Assembly (NCBI RefSeq): GCF_014195325.1 | Contig: NZ_JACIBK010000018.1 | Location: 1 to 64,000, forward strand | Direction of reading: 5' to 3' | DNA from: Rhizobium sp. BK650 | GTDB taxonomy: Bacteria > Pseudomonadota > Alphaproteobacteria > Rhizobiales > Rhizobiaceae | DNA length: 64,000 bases | In this document: positions 1 through 8,773 of the stretch, in pieces | Position numbering within the stretch: the stretch's first letter is position 1 | Layout: each line of letters starts with the position of its first letter | The notes under the pieces: generated by a model | What the model saw: the letters and a program-made list of their open reading frames with translations, nothing else | The model's database searches: none | Told to the model about the DNA's origin: nothing | Program-made: the position numbers and the translations under genes

Positions 1-240
1 TCCATTCATCAGCCTGCCAGCAGCAAGCTGACACTCATCCGGCCCTCTGGGATGAGCCGTGGCCGTCAAGCTACACCACTCCGTGGGACACGATCCCATC
101 AACTCCCGGACGATGAACCTAATTGTATCATTGCGCGTCTTGCCGAACTCGTCAGGCAGATCGCTCAGAGCTTCTTCAATGTCGTCGTCGAAGGCGATCG
201 ATCCGCAATTGCCTAACTGCAGCGCAGCGCGACCCAGCAT
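1..240 (-). CDS. Partial ORF, unknown product, runs off left edge
   Basis: An open frame of 80 codons begins at an ATG (positions 238-240) and continues without a stop through position 1, so the gene would be cut by the window edge. The N-terminal part contains a charged stretch (AFDDDIEEALSDLPDEFGKT) followed by RNDTIRFIVRELM, which loosely resembles a ribbon-helix-helix type DNA-binding helix. No clear ribosome binding site precedes the ATG. I do not recognise the family and the later residues (rich in Cys, Pro and Gly) look less like coding sequence, so this may be a remnant. Confidence 0.27.
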   Translation of the reverse strand, partial: MLGRAALQLGNCGSIAFDDDIEEALSDLPDEFGKTRNDTIRFIVRELMGSCPTEWCSLTATAHPRGPDECQLAAGRLMNG

Positions 241-695
241 AATCTGCAGATCAGGCCGCTGGACGCCTCGAAGCGGGTAGAACCTTTGACCCTCCTATTT
301 TCCGGCTACACGGTCAGGTCTCGTCACCAAAATCTCGGCTTGCAGTAATGTCGCCATAAGAGCATCGGCTTAGCGCCGATGGCCTTGCTCCATACCCTTC
401 GGATGATCCACCGGCGATCAAAACCCCATTGCTCCGCGGCGGTCGACAGCCCACCTGCGAGTGCGAACGATTTCCGCGACCTTTTTGCAGTTGAACAGAA
501 TCGAACCGTCGGCCCGCGGTTCTTCGTACCAATCGAAACAGGCTCAAGATTTCTATTCCGGGAGAGCGTCCTTCTCTCACTCCTCCCTGAACGCGCGTGC
601 GACCTTGTCCATTAACGGCTTCGTCAGATAAGCCGGAGAAGTCTTGGCCGGTAACGTCTTTGTCACAAAGAAAGCCGCTTCGTGCGACGTTCGGA
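241..695. other. No supported gene
   Basis: About 450 bases with only short overlapping frames on both strands, none with a recognisable domain or good ribosome binding site. It lies downstream of the broken LuxR gene. Confidence 0.5.
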
Positions 696-1842
696 TTAAG
701 GGCGGGCAGCCATGACAAGGCGGATGAGACCCGCGCGGCGGCTGACACCCATCTTCGCGAAGATCGAAGACAGATGCTTCTTGATGGTGTTCGGCGATAC
801 CCCCAGCGCGCTCGCGATCTCCGCTACGGTGTGAATCTCCAGCGCGGCCTGAAGAACACGCATCTCGGAGGGCGTCAGGCCATAAAGGTTTGCACAGGCC
901 TCAACTCCGGATTTCGGGACGGTCTCCGTGCGCCGCACGAACAATGCTGCACGCGCCGACCGGCCGACCCGCTCGAAGGCAGCCTGCGTTTGCGAATCCG
1001 GCGCGAGTTGCATCAGCGAGGCGATCCATTCGCCACCTTGACTGTCGATCAACTTGATCAGCGCAGGACGGTCAAGAAGAAGCTGCTCCGGCCGACCATG
1101 ATCGCCCGACAACACCTCGCGGAGCAGCCGATGGGCGTTGGGGTCGGAGAATGTTAGGCCGAACGCGTCGTCGCGGATGATGTCGCCCATGGTTAGAAGC
1201 GATTGCGCACTCTGGTTAGTCCAGGTCACTTGGCCGCCTGGATCGAGAATGAACACGCCGGCCTCCACCCGGTTCAGCGCCGCTTCCAGCGACAGAATAC
1301 GCTTTTCGTGTCTTCCAAATTCGCGGCGAATTAGCGCGGAGCGTTGCAGATGCGGCGCCAGCCTCTTCAGCCTCATCCGCAAGTTCTCGTCCACGAGACC
1401 ATAGCGATCGCCAGTAATAACCGTGAAAGCTGCGGCGCTGGCCTCGTAGCGTTGAATATTGAAGATGGCCGCGTCCAGAAAGCCTTGCGGAGCTGCCCAT
1501 TCACGAAAGAAACGGCTGGCCTGAAACTCTTCTGAGGGAACGAGATCACGGCTCGAAAAACACATCTCCCGGTTTGATGAAGATTGACGCCGGGTAGGTG
1601 GGATTGAGGGTGACAAATTTCTCACGATATAAGCGGAGGAAATCTGGCGCGATCCCCCAGGAATAGACGGTCTCGCCCATCCCATTGGTCGCGTCACGCC
1701 AATAGATGCGAGAAGCGCTGCCGCCAGTATAGTCACAGATCTGATGTAGCGTCTCCGGCCAAATCGTCTCGTCGAGAATAGTATCGTAGATCAGGCCGAT
1801 GATCTCCGATAACCTTTCCAGCTCCGATGTTGAATGTTTCAT
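696..1842 (-). pseudogene. LuxR-family transcriptional regulator, frameshifted
   Basis: Two minus-strand frames together make one LuxR-type regulator of about 380 residues. The N-terminal part starts at the ATG at 1842 (MKHSTSELERLSEIIG) and stops after GDVFFEP near 1546. The other frame continues with SRDLVPSEEFQASRFFREW and ends with a LuxR helix-turn-helix (LTPSEMRVLQAALE...VAEIASALGVSPNTIKKHLSSIFAKMGVSRRAGLI). The break maps to a run of five A on the plus strand (1556-1560): removing one restores VFSSRDLVPS. In the family such proteins carry an N-terminal sensory region and a C-terminal DNA-binding domain. It diverges from the LysE gene, which it might have regulated. Either a real pseudogene or a one-base sequence error. 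Confidence 0.8.
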
Positions 1843-2052
1843 CCAAACGCCCCGACGCGTGACCGACGCTAGTCTTGCCGTGAGACGATAACGTGGCGCT
1901 GAAATTTTAACAAGCACTACTCGTTCAGGTGATGCAGACCCGGATTCAGGATGATCTTCTTCTAATTGTGACGTGTCGATCGTCAAAACAAGAATGCCAA
2001 GGAGGTGTTATTTAAAGTAGCGCCTTCTCAGGGAACACCGAGAGGGGTGGGT

Positions 2053-2652
2053 GTGGATCATTTTATCTCAAGCTTCGTCTTCGGGCTGTCGATCGCTATG
2101 CCGTTCGGGCCGGTCAGTATGATGTGCCTGGAGCAGAGTCTCGTGCGTGGGGTGGGACCTGGGTTGGCAAGTGGTGCAGGCGCAGCAACGACCCATGGTC
2201 TCTATGCGACCTTGGCAGTATTTGGCGCCCATGTCTCGGCCGCACCTTTCGCCGGATTTCAAACGCAATCTCATTTTTTCTCGGGGGTGGTCTTTGTGCT
2301 GATAGGTATTTGGACCCTCTTCCGACAACCTAGTGCCCGGGACAACAAGATACTAACCAAGGGTGAACTCGGGTCATTTTTTGCCGGTGCAGGTTTGGCA
2401 TTGGCGAACCCTATGACGCTGCTGCCCTATCTCGCGTTCGCCGGCTCCCTCGTGCTGACCGATGAGATCGGGGGACCCTTCCACATCCTGATCGTCTGCG
2501 GAGTGGGCCTCGGCACGCTCTCCTGGTATTGGACGATGAGCGGATCAGTGTGGCTCTTTCGCCAGCGCCTCCCGAGCCAGCTTCTCACGCACCTCCACCT
2601 CATAGCGGGGCCGGCGTTAATCGCGATCGGCATCGTGACGGCACTGCGGTAA
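2053..2652 (+). CDS. LysE/RhtB-family amino-acid exporter
   Basis: Predicted 199-residue inner-membrane protein of the LysE translocator superfamily, which exports amino acids or related small molecules. The family signature is the N-terminal segment FGLSIAMPFGPVSMMCLEQSL with the Gly-Pro bend in the first helix. Hydrophobic segments follow at about residues 35-60, 65-85, 105-135, 140-165 and 175-198, the usual five to six helices. I chose GTG at 2053 because a purine-rich GAGAGGGGTGG sits just before it and homology starts there; the frame is open upstream to 2005 (TTG). It diverges from the broken LuxR gene. The substrate cannot be told from sequence. Confidence 0.8.
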   Translation: MDHFISSFVFGLSIAMPFGPVSMMCLEQSLVRGVGPGLASGAGAATTHGLYATLAVFGAHVSAAPFAGFQTQSHFFSGVVFVLIGIWTLFRQPSARDNKILTKGELGSFFAGAGLALANPMTLLPYLAFAGSLVLTDEIGGPFHILIVCGVGLGTLSWYWTMSGSVWLFRQRLPSQLLTHLHLIAGPALIAIGIVTALR

Positions 2653-2866
2653 CTCTCTTGCCGTCTCTATGCATGGCATACCGTCCTGCCAGCCATTCTT
2701 CAGGTCATAGGATCCGAACGACTGCCAGCATAGTGCAATTGCATTCAGCCGCGCTCACAGCCAATCGCTATCCGCTCTTGCAGCATCCCTGGACAATCTC
2801 AACCAGGGCAACAAGCAGGTAGTGACCCTCGTTTGCACAACTGGCTGGTCGCGCGACGCCCAAATT

Positions 2867-2933
2867 ATTGATCCACTATAATGGGTTGATTTTATCTCAG
2901 AAAGGCTTTAATTGATCCATCATAGGGGTCGAT
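2867..2933. promoter_or_regulatory. Two operator-like palindromes upstream of hipA
   Basis: Two related imperfect palindromes, ATTGATCC-N8-GGGTTGAT at 2867-2890 and ATTGATCC-N7-GGGTCGAT at 2911-2933, lie immediately upstream of the hipA-like start at 2936. Their centres are about 44 bp apart, close to four helical turns. The first matches the spacing of the known HipB operator (TATCC-N8-GGATA). Inferred to be the autoregulatory site bound by the HTH protein encoded at 4280-4603. Confidence 0.6.
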
Positions 2934-2935
2934 AG

Positions 2936-4258
2936 ATGCGACTAGCGCTGCAAATCCATTTTGACCACGAGTGGCATCAGGCCGCGACCTTAGAGATAAA
3001 AGATAACGACGCCGGCTACCAGGGGGCGTCGATCGTCGACTATGACCTCGACTATTTCATTGCGGAAGCATCTCAGGAATTCGCTTCGGGCGAAAAGGTT
3101 TGCGACCTACGCGCACTGTCCGTCCGCTATCCGGTGGACCTCGAGAACCGATATGACCCTCATTGGCCTCCCTTCCTGCTGGACCTCATGCCGCAAGGAC
3201 ATGCGAGGCGAAGGCTCGCCGAACATCTAGGGCTCGTCGAGGCAGCGCGCGCATCCGATCTTCCCCTGCTTCTCCGATCAGCCACAGGTGGCATAGGCAA
3301 TATTCGGATCAGGCAAGCAGCCGATTCCGAAGCAGAACGTCTGCATGGCGTGCAGCGCCAAGGCGTCACCGAGGCGCAAATTCTGGAGCGATCCGACCGC
3401 TTCATGGAAGTCGCCGATCGTTTCGGAGTGCTCGCCTCCGGCTCGAGTGGCCTTCAGGGTGAGTGGCCGAAAGTTTCGATGACCCAGGCCACTGATGGAT
3501 TGTATTACCCGGACAGCTTCGTCTCTGACGACGAAGCTATACGACATGTTATCGTCAAACTGGTTCGCAGCACCGAGCCCACGGATCGTCTGATCCTTGA
3601 GGGCGAAGGCCTTTATTCCCGCATTGCCGCGGAGATCGGCCTGAATGTCAGCGAAGTCTCGACCTACGCCGAAGGCGTGCTGATCATTCCTCGTTTCGAT
3701 CGGCAAATGGGGCGAGGTGGCCAGGTACTGCGCCTCGGACAGGAAAGCCTGGTGTCGGCTATCGGTGTCGCCGATTTCGGCTTTATCGGCGCGCACGAAG
3801 CCTATATCGAAGTCTTGAGGCGATTTTCGTCCGATCCGTTCGCGGACGTCGTTGAGTATTTGAAGCGCGACATTGCCAACCTCGCCCTCGGAAATCCCGA
3901 CAATCACGGTCGGAACTCGGCATTGAGCAAGCATCCTGATGGGACGATCAGGCTGTCGCCGCTATTCGATTTTGCCCCCATGCGTCTCGCCAAGGAAGGC
4001 ATAATTCGCTCCACACGGTGGGCTTCCATGCGTGATGCGGGCCTCGATCACCTTCCCGATTGGAAACTGGTCTGCAGCGAGCTTATGCTAGGCGCCGATG
4101 AACAGGGGCGCCTTATGGATACGCTCAGCCAATTTGCCGATCGCCTGAGGCAGGCTCCCCAAATCGCGGAAGACTACGGAGCAGCGCGCGAGATTATCGA
4201 TCGGGCCATGAGCCGCTGTGTTGAGATTGCGGACAGTCTTTCGGTGGCCTGCACTTAA
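2936..4258 (+). CDS. HipA-family serine/threonine kinase toxin
   Basis: Predicted 440-residue HipA-like kinase, the same length as the characterised E. coli protein; family members phosphorylate translation-related targets (GltX for E. coli HipA) and are neutralised by a HipB-type partner. Visible elements: an N-terminal coupling domain (about 1-150), a Gly-rich ATP loop (GSSGLQGEWPK, about 169-179), the VKLV strand with likely ATP-binding Lys208, the catalytic loop LGNPDNHGRN (318-327, Asp322 and Asn327) and the metal-binding DFAPM (345-349). All key kinase residues are present, so it should be active. The ATG at 2936 follows two operator-like palindromes. The HTH gene follows 21 bp downstream, giving toxin-first order. 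The sequence resembles the YjjJ-like branch (my inference). A dead HipA-like gene lies at about 24.1-25.3 kb. Confidence 0.85.
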   Translation: MRLALQIHFDHEWHQAATLEIKDNDAGYQGASIVDYDLDYFIAEASQEFASGEKVCDLRALSVRYPVDLENRYDPHWPPFLLDLMPQGHARRRLAEHLGLVEAARASDLPLLLRSATGGIGNIRIRQAADSEAERLHGVQRQGVTEAQILERSDRFMEVADRFGVLASGSSGLQGEWPKVSMTQATDGLYYPDSFVSDDEAIRHVIVKLVRSTEPTDRLILEGEGLYSRIAAEIGLNVSEVSTYAEGVLIIPRFDRQMGRGGQVLRLGQESLVSAIGVADFGFIGAHEAYIEVLRRFSSDPFADVVEYLKRDIANLALGNPDNHGRNSALSKHPDGTIRLSPLFDFAPMRLAKEGIIRSTRWASMRDAGLDHLPDWKLVCSELMLGADEQGRLMDTLSQFADRLRQAPQIAEDYGAAREIIDRAMSRCVEIADSLSVACT

Positions 4259-4279
4259 TATCGGAAGTAGGCAGATCAG

Positions 4280-4603
4280 ATGGCTCGCTGGAAAAAACCC
4301 ACGAAAGAGAAAATTCTGGAGGATCGCAGAATTCTTGCGGAGCGGGCGCACCACGGCGCGCTGCGCCTGCCTGGCGCAGTTGCCGAAATCCGCAAGAGCT
4401 TTGGGATGACGCAGGAGGAGTTCTCCAAGATGCTTGGGCTCACGCGACGGCAAATCGCAGAAATCGAAGCCGGCACCGCGAACCCAACATTTGAAACGCT
4501 TGACAAAATCGGCAAGCTCTTCGGCTTCACCGTCGGTTTTGTACCAAGGACTGCCCGGGAGTTGCCCTCGAAATTGCCGTCCGAACGACAACGAGAGCCC
4601 TGA
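4280..4603 (+). CDS. HipB-like XRE-family HTH antitoxin
   Basis: Predicted 107-residue cytoplasmic DNA-binding protein with one Cro/CI-type helix-turn-helix at about residues 33-88 (IRKSFGMTQEEFSKMLGLT, RRQIAEIEAGTANPTFETL, KIGKLFGFTVGFVP). A Lys/Arg-rich N-terminal arm of about 25 residues precedes it. It follows the HipA-like kinase by 21 bp on the same strand, so the two are very probably co-transcribed as a toxin-antitoxin pair. By analogy with HipB it should bind the palindromes at 2867-2933 and inhibit the kinase. In the classical E. coli operon hipB comes first; here it comes second. Confidence 0.8.
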   Translation: MARWKKPTKEKILEDRRILAERAHHGALRLPGAVAEIRKSFGMTQEEFSKMLGLTRRQIAEIEAGTANPTFETLDKIGKLFGFTVGFVPRTARELPSKLPSERQREP

Positions 4604-4839
4604 GGGAGGCGCCAACGCTGCTCGGTCTTCCAGTCGCAGTACCATGATGACATCGTCAACCCTGCCGACGTGGTAGCGCGCAAAGGGCCGGGGCCGCGGT
4701 ATTGGCCGGCGTGAACGAGCCTCCAAACGTAGGCCGAACGGTCTTCCTGGGAACCCTGTGGCTCCAACACCGTCACGAGGGCTGGAGAGTGTCGCGCAGC
4801 CCACAGAGGACTCAGGAGACCAAGTGCAGGCATTTGCCG

Positions 4840-5260
4840 GCACCCCGGTCCGCCATCTCTACTCGCCCGCTGCGGGTTCGGGTTCCTTTGCCTCTTGTGC
4901 TAGCTGCATGCGGCATAATCCAGCTTACGGGCATAATGCGTCTTATGCCGATATCGGCAACACCCACTGGGCCGGTGCCTCGCACCGGCTCAATCGCGAC
5001 CTCTCAAGGTATGCGAAAGATCGCACGGAGCGCGCCCGCGAAGAACTGATCGCCGAGCTTGGCAGTTGCTTCCATTGTGCCGACCTCGGTATCGCGCCGG
5101 AGCTCGAGCCGCCACCGGATCACGCGTCCTGTCTGAAGCCCTGGCTATCGGTCCTGCCGATGACAAGCGGACAATCTTCCAGGCGGCAGCTCATGCGCAA
5201 CGCGCCGTGAGCTTCTTACATTCGTTGCAACCTGAAGCGGACGTGAAAGTCGCGGCCTAA
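4840..5260 (+). pseudogene. ArdC-like antirestriction protein, C-terminal remnant
   Basis: Two plus-strand frames match the C-terminal zincin-like part of ArdC/DUF1738 proteins, which plasmids use against host restriction. The first frame has THWAGASHRLNRDLS followed by EELIAELGSCFHCADLGI; after about 5150 a second frame continues with ADDKRTIFQAAAHAQRAVSFLHSLQPEA, ending at 5260. One base is missing between them. The HELTHW zinc motif expected before the first stretch reads IGNTHW, so the first zinc-ligand His and catalytic Glu are lost, and the N-terminal ssDNA-binding domain is absent. A dead fragment, pointing to past plasmid or conjugative-element DNA. Confidence 0.7.
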
Positions 5261-5348
5261 CGCTCATCTGGTCCTGCCCAAACCGAGATTGATGAAGATC
5301 ATGGACGCCGCCTCGCGGAGCCTTCCCGATCGGGGACGGCGGCCACGA

Positions 5349-5951
5349 CTAACGCACGTCGAACCTCGCGAGCATTTGGCGCAATTGCGCGTTCTGCTCG
5401 ACGAGCCTCTTTCCAAGCTGGCGCCGCAACGCAGCGACCTCCGCATCGAGGTCGGCCATTTCATCCGCGAAGGATTTCGGGCCGGCTGCGACGTCAGGAG
5501 ATTCTTCTAACGCAGTTCCGACCGAAGCCGTCGGCTCCACGATCGGCTCAACCTTCTTTCGACGTGCCGACGCTGGCTTCACCGGTGTTTCGGCAGCTTT
5601 GGTCCTAGGGGAAGCAGGTGAGGTTTCCTCGGCCCGCCGCGTGGTGGGGACCTTTGCGGGCTCTTCAGTACCGACTGCGGCCGCGGGAGCTTCTGCTGCA
5701 ACTGATGCCGCCGTTCCGGCTTCAGTCGGATCGGTATCAAATTGGGGTCGGCTTGCCTCGACTTGCGTCTGGGAGCCGGGTTCAGCGGAGCGGCCGACTT
5801 CAGCCGCATCGAGGCCAGGTTGTTCCTCCTCGGACACAGGCTTGTATTCGATAGCGATGGTCTTCGGTGCGACTGCTGAGCTCTCGTCATGACCATGTGT
5901 CTTCGGCTTACGCGACACCAGGTCAGCTACAAATCTCCATGGCGTTCTCAT
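5349..5951 (-). CDS. SyrB-partner protein with C-terminal coiled segment (copy 1)
   Basis: Predicted 200-residue soluble protein of unknown function. It starts with MRTPWRFVADLVSRKPK, has a long low-complexity Ala/Pro/Glu-rich middle (about 20-155) and ends in a heptad-like segment (ADLDAEVAALRRQLGKRL, then EQNAQLRQMLARFD). I chose the ATG at 5951 because the paralogue at 28784-29368 begins with the same MR(T/S)PW block. The gene lies 142 bp downstream of the SyrB-like gene on the same strand, and the same two-gene order occurs again at 28.8-29.9 kb. The C-terminal segment resembles the C-terminus of SyrB-like proteins, suggesting that the two may pair through it; this is inference. Confidence 0.7.
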   Translation of the reverse strand: MRTPWRFVADLVSRKPKTHGHDESSAVAPKTIAIEYKPVSEEEQPGLDAAEVGRSAEPGSQTQVEASRPQFDTDPTEAGTAASVAAEAPAAAVGTEEPAKVPTTRRAEETSPASPRTKAAETPVKPASARRKKVEPIVEPTASVGTALEESPDVAAGPKSFADEMADLDAEVAALRRQLGKRLVEQNAQLRQMLARFDVR

Positions 5952-6093
5952 TGCATTCAACCTTCAAAGCATGGTGGCGGGACATCGCCGCGGTCGTTCG
6001 CTGTTACCAAGACCGCGTTGATCTTGGTCCGATCAGACGAAAGATCGACGGCGCCATCGCGTTGAAATACGTGGCGCCGCTCAAAATCAGAAT

Positions 6094-6495
6094 TCAGGCC
6101 TTGCCGAGGCGCTTGCGCAGATCCGCATTTTCGGCCCGCAGTTTTTCGGAGAGTTCCTTGCGAAGCTGCCTATTCTCTTCCTCAAGCTTGATGAGGTCGG
6201 CGATATCGTCGATCATGTCAACAGAGGTAGCGACCGGAGCGGAAGCAGCAGCCTCGACGCGAGGCGCGCGGGTGGCGACCGACTTCGGCGCGGCAACTGC
6301 CTTTTCAGCCTTGACCGGAACCGGCTTGGAACCACGCTTCGCCCGCGTCTTCTTGGCCGGCTTTTCGGCAGGTGCAGCGATGGCATCGACGGAGCTGGCT
6401 TCGGCGGCGGCTTTCGGCGTCCGTGGCTTGCGGGTCTTCTTTTCAGCGGCAGCTTCGGTCGTGGCAGTGGTCTCAATCATGGTTTCGTCAGCCAT
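6094..6495 (-). CDS. SyrB-like regulatory protein (copy 1)
   Basis: Predicted 133-residue protein resembling the rhizobial SyrB family, named for the Sinorhizobium symbiosis regulator. Residues 15-100 form a basic Ala/Lys/Pro-rich tail with AT-hook or histone-H1-like patches (EKKTRKPRTPK, KPAKKTRAKRGSKP). The C-terminus is a short coil (ADLIKLEEENRQLRKELSEK, then LRAENADLRKRLG). The start ATG follows GAGGAGAACACTG. It heads a pair with the partner gene at 5349-5951. The composition suggests a nucleic-acid-binding protein that oligomerises through the coil. The family assignment is from recognition of the coil motif; the function here is not shown by sequence. Confidence 0.75.
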   Translation of the reverse strand: MADETMIETTATTEAAAEKKTRKPRTPKAAAEASSVDAIAAPAEKPAKKTRAKRGSKPVPVKAEKAVAAPKSVATRAPRVEAAASAPVATSVDMIDDIADLIKLEEENRQLRKELSEKLRAENADLRKRLGKA

Positions 6496-6865
6496 CAGTG
6501 TTCTCCTCTGTTAGGCGGGCCAAGCATTTGTTTCGGCGCCATTTAAAGTCAATGCGCTGAAGCGCGTTTTCACGAGCATTCGGTGTATGCGGCGCAGCCA
6601 TGGGCGAATTCCCTTGATTGCGCGACAAGGGACCGGTCTATTAGCAGACTTGATGAAGCAGCTCTGATTAAAGAGCGGCTGCGCCTTGATAGATTTCCCG
6701 TAAGGGCCACAATCACGTTCTTACCCTTGTCGGCTGCGCTGCCTGGTGAGAACATATCTCGATCGGCTCTCCAGGCCGGCGGTAAAAGCGAACCGGCTGC
6801 AGCAAACTACTGACTTGCGTGAATCGCATAGAATACGTGTTTTACGTAATTGCCTGGAGGTACCT
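6496..6865. other. Intergenic region between divergent syrB-like and phd-like genes
   Basis: About 370 bases with no supported gene. It must hold the promoters of the divergent SyrB-like and antitoxin genes. An open frame runs into the antitoxin from 6746, but its residues look non-coding. Confidence 0.5.
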
Positions 6866-7111
6866 ATGAAGCAGTTTTCGTTTTCCGATATGAACCGGGC
6901 CTCGGGAGAGATCCTAGAGGCGGCCTTGATCGAGCCGGTGGCGCTCACCAAGCGCGGCAAGGAAAAGCTCGTCATTCTGACGACGGAACAGTATCGAAAG
7001 CTTGTCGGCGCTTCGCACACCGTGGCCTACGGTCTCGACGACGCGCCCGATGCGGTCCATGCGGAGCTGATGAGCGGCCTCGACGCATTGCTTGAGGACG
7101 ATCATGTTTAA
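6866..7111 (+). CDS. Phd/YefM-family antitoxin
   Basis: Predicted 81-residue antitoxin. The N-terminal region (MKQFSFSDMNRASGEILEAA, LIEPVALTKRGKEKLVILT) matches the Phd/YefM DNA-binding fold, and the acidic C-terminal tail (about 50-81) is where such proteins wrap a toxin. The ATG at 6866 is chosen because GGAGG lies five bases upstream; an in-frame upstream start at 6746 has no such signal. Antitoxins of this family repress their own operon and neutralise a small toxin normally encoded just downstream. Here an overlapping ATG at 7104 opens only a 49-codon frame (MFNAGDVGGA...) without a recognisable toxin domain, so the partner appears lost. Confidence 0.75.
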   Translation: MKQFSFSDMNRASGEILEAALIEPVALTKRGKEKLVILTTEQYRKLVGASHTVAYGLDDAPDAVHAELMSGLDALLEDDHV

Positions 7112-7253
7112 TGCAGGCGACGTGGGGGGTGCTTCGATAGCAGTGATATTTCGGAAAACACCGTCCAGGTTCGCGCCCGCCCTGACGGAGCCATTGGCTG
7201 ATCCTTCTCCAAGCAACGGCTCGCCCACCGCGGTCTCGATGCGGCTTGTCTGA
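7104..7253 (+). pseudogene. Possible degenerate toxin ORF overlapping the antitoxin
   Basis: A 49-codon frame starts at an ATG overlapping the last three codons of the Phd-like gene, the position expected for a coupled toxin. The first seven residues (MFNAGDV) resemble the start of small toxin-like proteins found behind such antitoxins, but the rest shows no domain. Probably a truncated or mutated toxin; it could also be a chance frame. Confidence 0.3.
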
Positions 7254-7439
7254 CCAAAAACCGCCTCGCAAGCTCGGCTCGATCGTCTTTCCGCAACGGC
7301 CTGCTCGTTTTCTTCCCCTGGTCGCTATGCGCCCATCCTCGCGGGGCAAGAAAGCCTCGGCCAAGGCCGTCCTTCACTTCGTTACGGCCCTAAGGGATTC
7401 CGATTTTTGGAACGCCATGCCAATGAAGCGGTTCGTTGA
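7254..7439. other. No supported gene
   Basis: Short stretch between the antitoxin locus and the decayed DUF6481 copy; only chance frames seen. Confidence 0.4.
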
Positions 7440-7770
7440 CCGGCTTTTGGCGCTCCGCGAGCTTCAATTGCTCCCGCTCCGCCCGCCCGCTTCTCGAGCT
7501 TCGACAAGAGGGATGCGCGTTGCTAATCGTGATAGCTCTGCCCGCCATCTTTGCAGCCCGGCGCCAGTGAGACGGGACGCCTAGAGGTACGCAGCCGCAA
7601 AGCGTCTGTCGGCGAGCTGCCTTCTCGCGTGTCCCAAATTTTTAGGTGGGCCTGGATCGTTCGGCAAGCAGCGCGGATGTCGCAGACCATCTGGTCGGCT
7701 TCTCCCTGGTATAATCAGAGCGAGGCCGAAGATCCCAGTCCGACCTGGATGCGTGCAAGCGGCGCTGTCA
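7440..7770 (-). pseudogene. Decayed duplicate of the DUF6481 locus
   Basis: The nucleotide sequence here can be aligned by eye with 9310-9640, which holds the intact DUF6481 gene and the end of its neighbour. Shared blocks include the TTCGGCAAGCAGCGCGGATG segment near 7660 (TTTGGCAAGCAGCGCGGATG near 9577), a CTCTGCCCGCCATCTTTGCAG-like block near 7540 (compare 9422), and a minus-strand frame with AERQKP after GRAEREQLKL, matching ARRAERERLKVEERTR. Stops and frameshifts interrupt it throughout. A dead copy. Confidence 0.55.
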
Positions 7771-7774
7771 GCTT

Positions 7775-8688
7775 CTAGACGATTAGCCCGTCCGTCGAGC
7801 TCCATTTCGCCTGGCCGGACAAGGCGGAAAGGCTATCGAGAACCATGGCGCCAAAACCCTCCTCCTGCGCCAGCAAGTCGGCATAAGCCACGGCCGGCTC
7901 AGACCAGACGAGCTCGAATATGTCACCGCCCTCTTCGCTCGTCAGCCGATATTCCGCCACCGTCCGTGACTCCGAAGCTCATCGCATTCATGATCAGTTC
8001 GTGGAAGGCCATGCCAAGATTAAGGACAGCGTTGGCGTCAAGTACGATCTCCGGCCCCACAATTTCGACCGGCTGTAGTGCCTCAAAGGGTTGGAGATGA
8101 TGCCCCACGAGATCGGCAAGCCTCACCCCCGCCCAATCGACATGCGACAGCAGATCATGTGTATGAGACAGCGCCATGATACGTTCGCGGACCCGCCTCT
8201 CAATTCTTCGATTGAGCGAGACCGTGTCGCCGTCTGCCTAATAACGGCAAGGACGACGGCGTATTGATTTTTTACGCGATGATTGATTTCTCGCATCAAA
8301 AGGCGAAGCCGGTGATCGCTCTCGCGGGTCTCCGAGATGTCCCGGGCGATGCTCGATGCACCGACGAGTTTCCCGGCCCGACTTTTGATTAGAGAATGGT
8401 GATCGAGATCGGGACCATCCGGCCGTCTCGGTGGCGGCGCGTCGTCTGGAATGGTTCGACCCGCTCGCCCAGTTTCAGCCGGCGCAGGATGTCCGCCTCC
8501 TCATCCCGTTTGTCGTCGGGTATGATCAGATAGATCGGCTTTCCGATCGCTTCGGTTTCCGGATAGCCGAACATGCGTTCGGCCGCCCTGTTCCAGCTGA
8601 CGATCGTGCCTGAAAGATCCTTACTGATGATCGCGTCGAAGGAAGACTCGACGATGGCTGCAAGGCGTTCTGCGCTATGTTCTTCCAT
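7775..8688 (-). pseudogene. PAS-HWE sensor histidine kinase, decayed
   Basis: Minus-strand fragments in several frames form a soluble PAS-HWE kinase. The first (8389-8688) is a complete PAS domain (MEEHSAERLAAIVESSFDAI, WNRAAERMFGYPETEAIGKP). Between about 8180 and 8320 another frame holds the phosphoacceptor box MREINHRVKN. The frame 7923-8177 carries the ATPase N-box region (NLGMAFHELIMNAMSFGV), and 7775-7960 holds the WxE-type strand FELVWSE and the C-terminus. HWE kinases autophosphorylate on the His of HRVKN. At least three frame changes and a gap around the dimerisation region mean no functional product. An intact relative with a receiver domain lies at 56037-57092. Confidence 0.75.
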
Positions 8689-8773
8689 GCCCGACCGCTT
8701 GGCTTATTGCTGCTTACGTGGGGATGATTTAGGCAGCGGCCTCACAGATCAACCTTGAAGACCATGAGAATAT

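Noticed and set aside
6746..6865. 40-codon N-terminal extension of the Phd-type antitoxin
   Set aside because: GGAGG five bases before the ATG at 6866 and the family start both favour the shorter protein.
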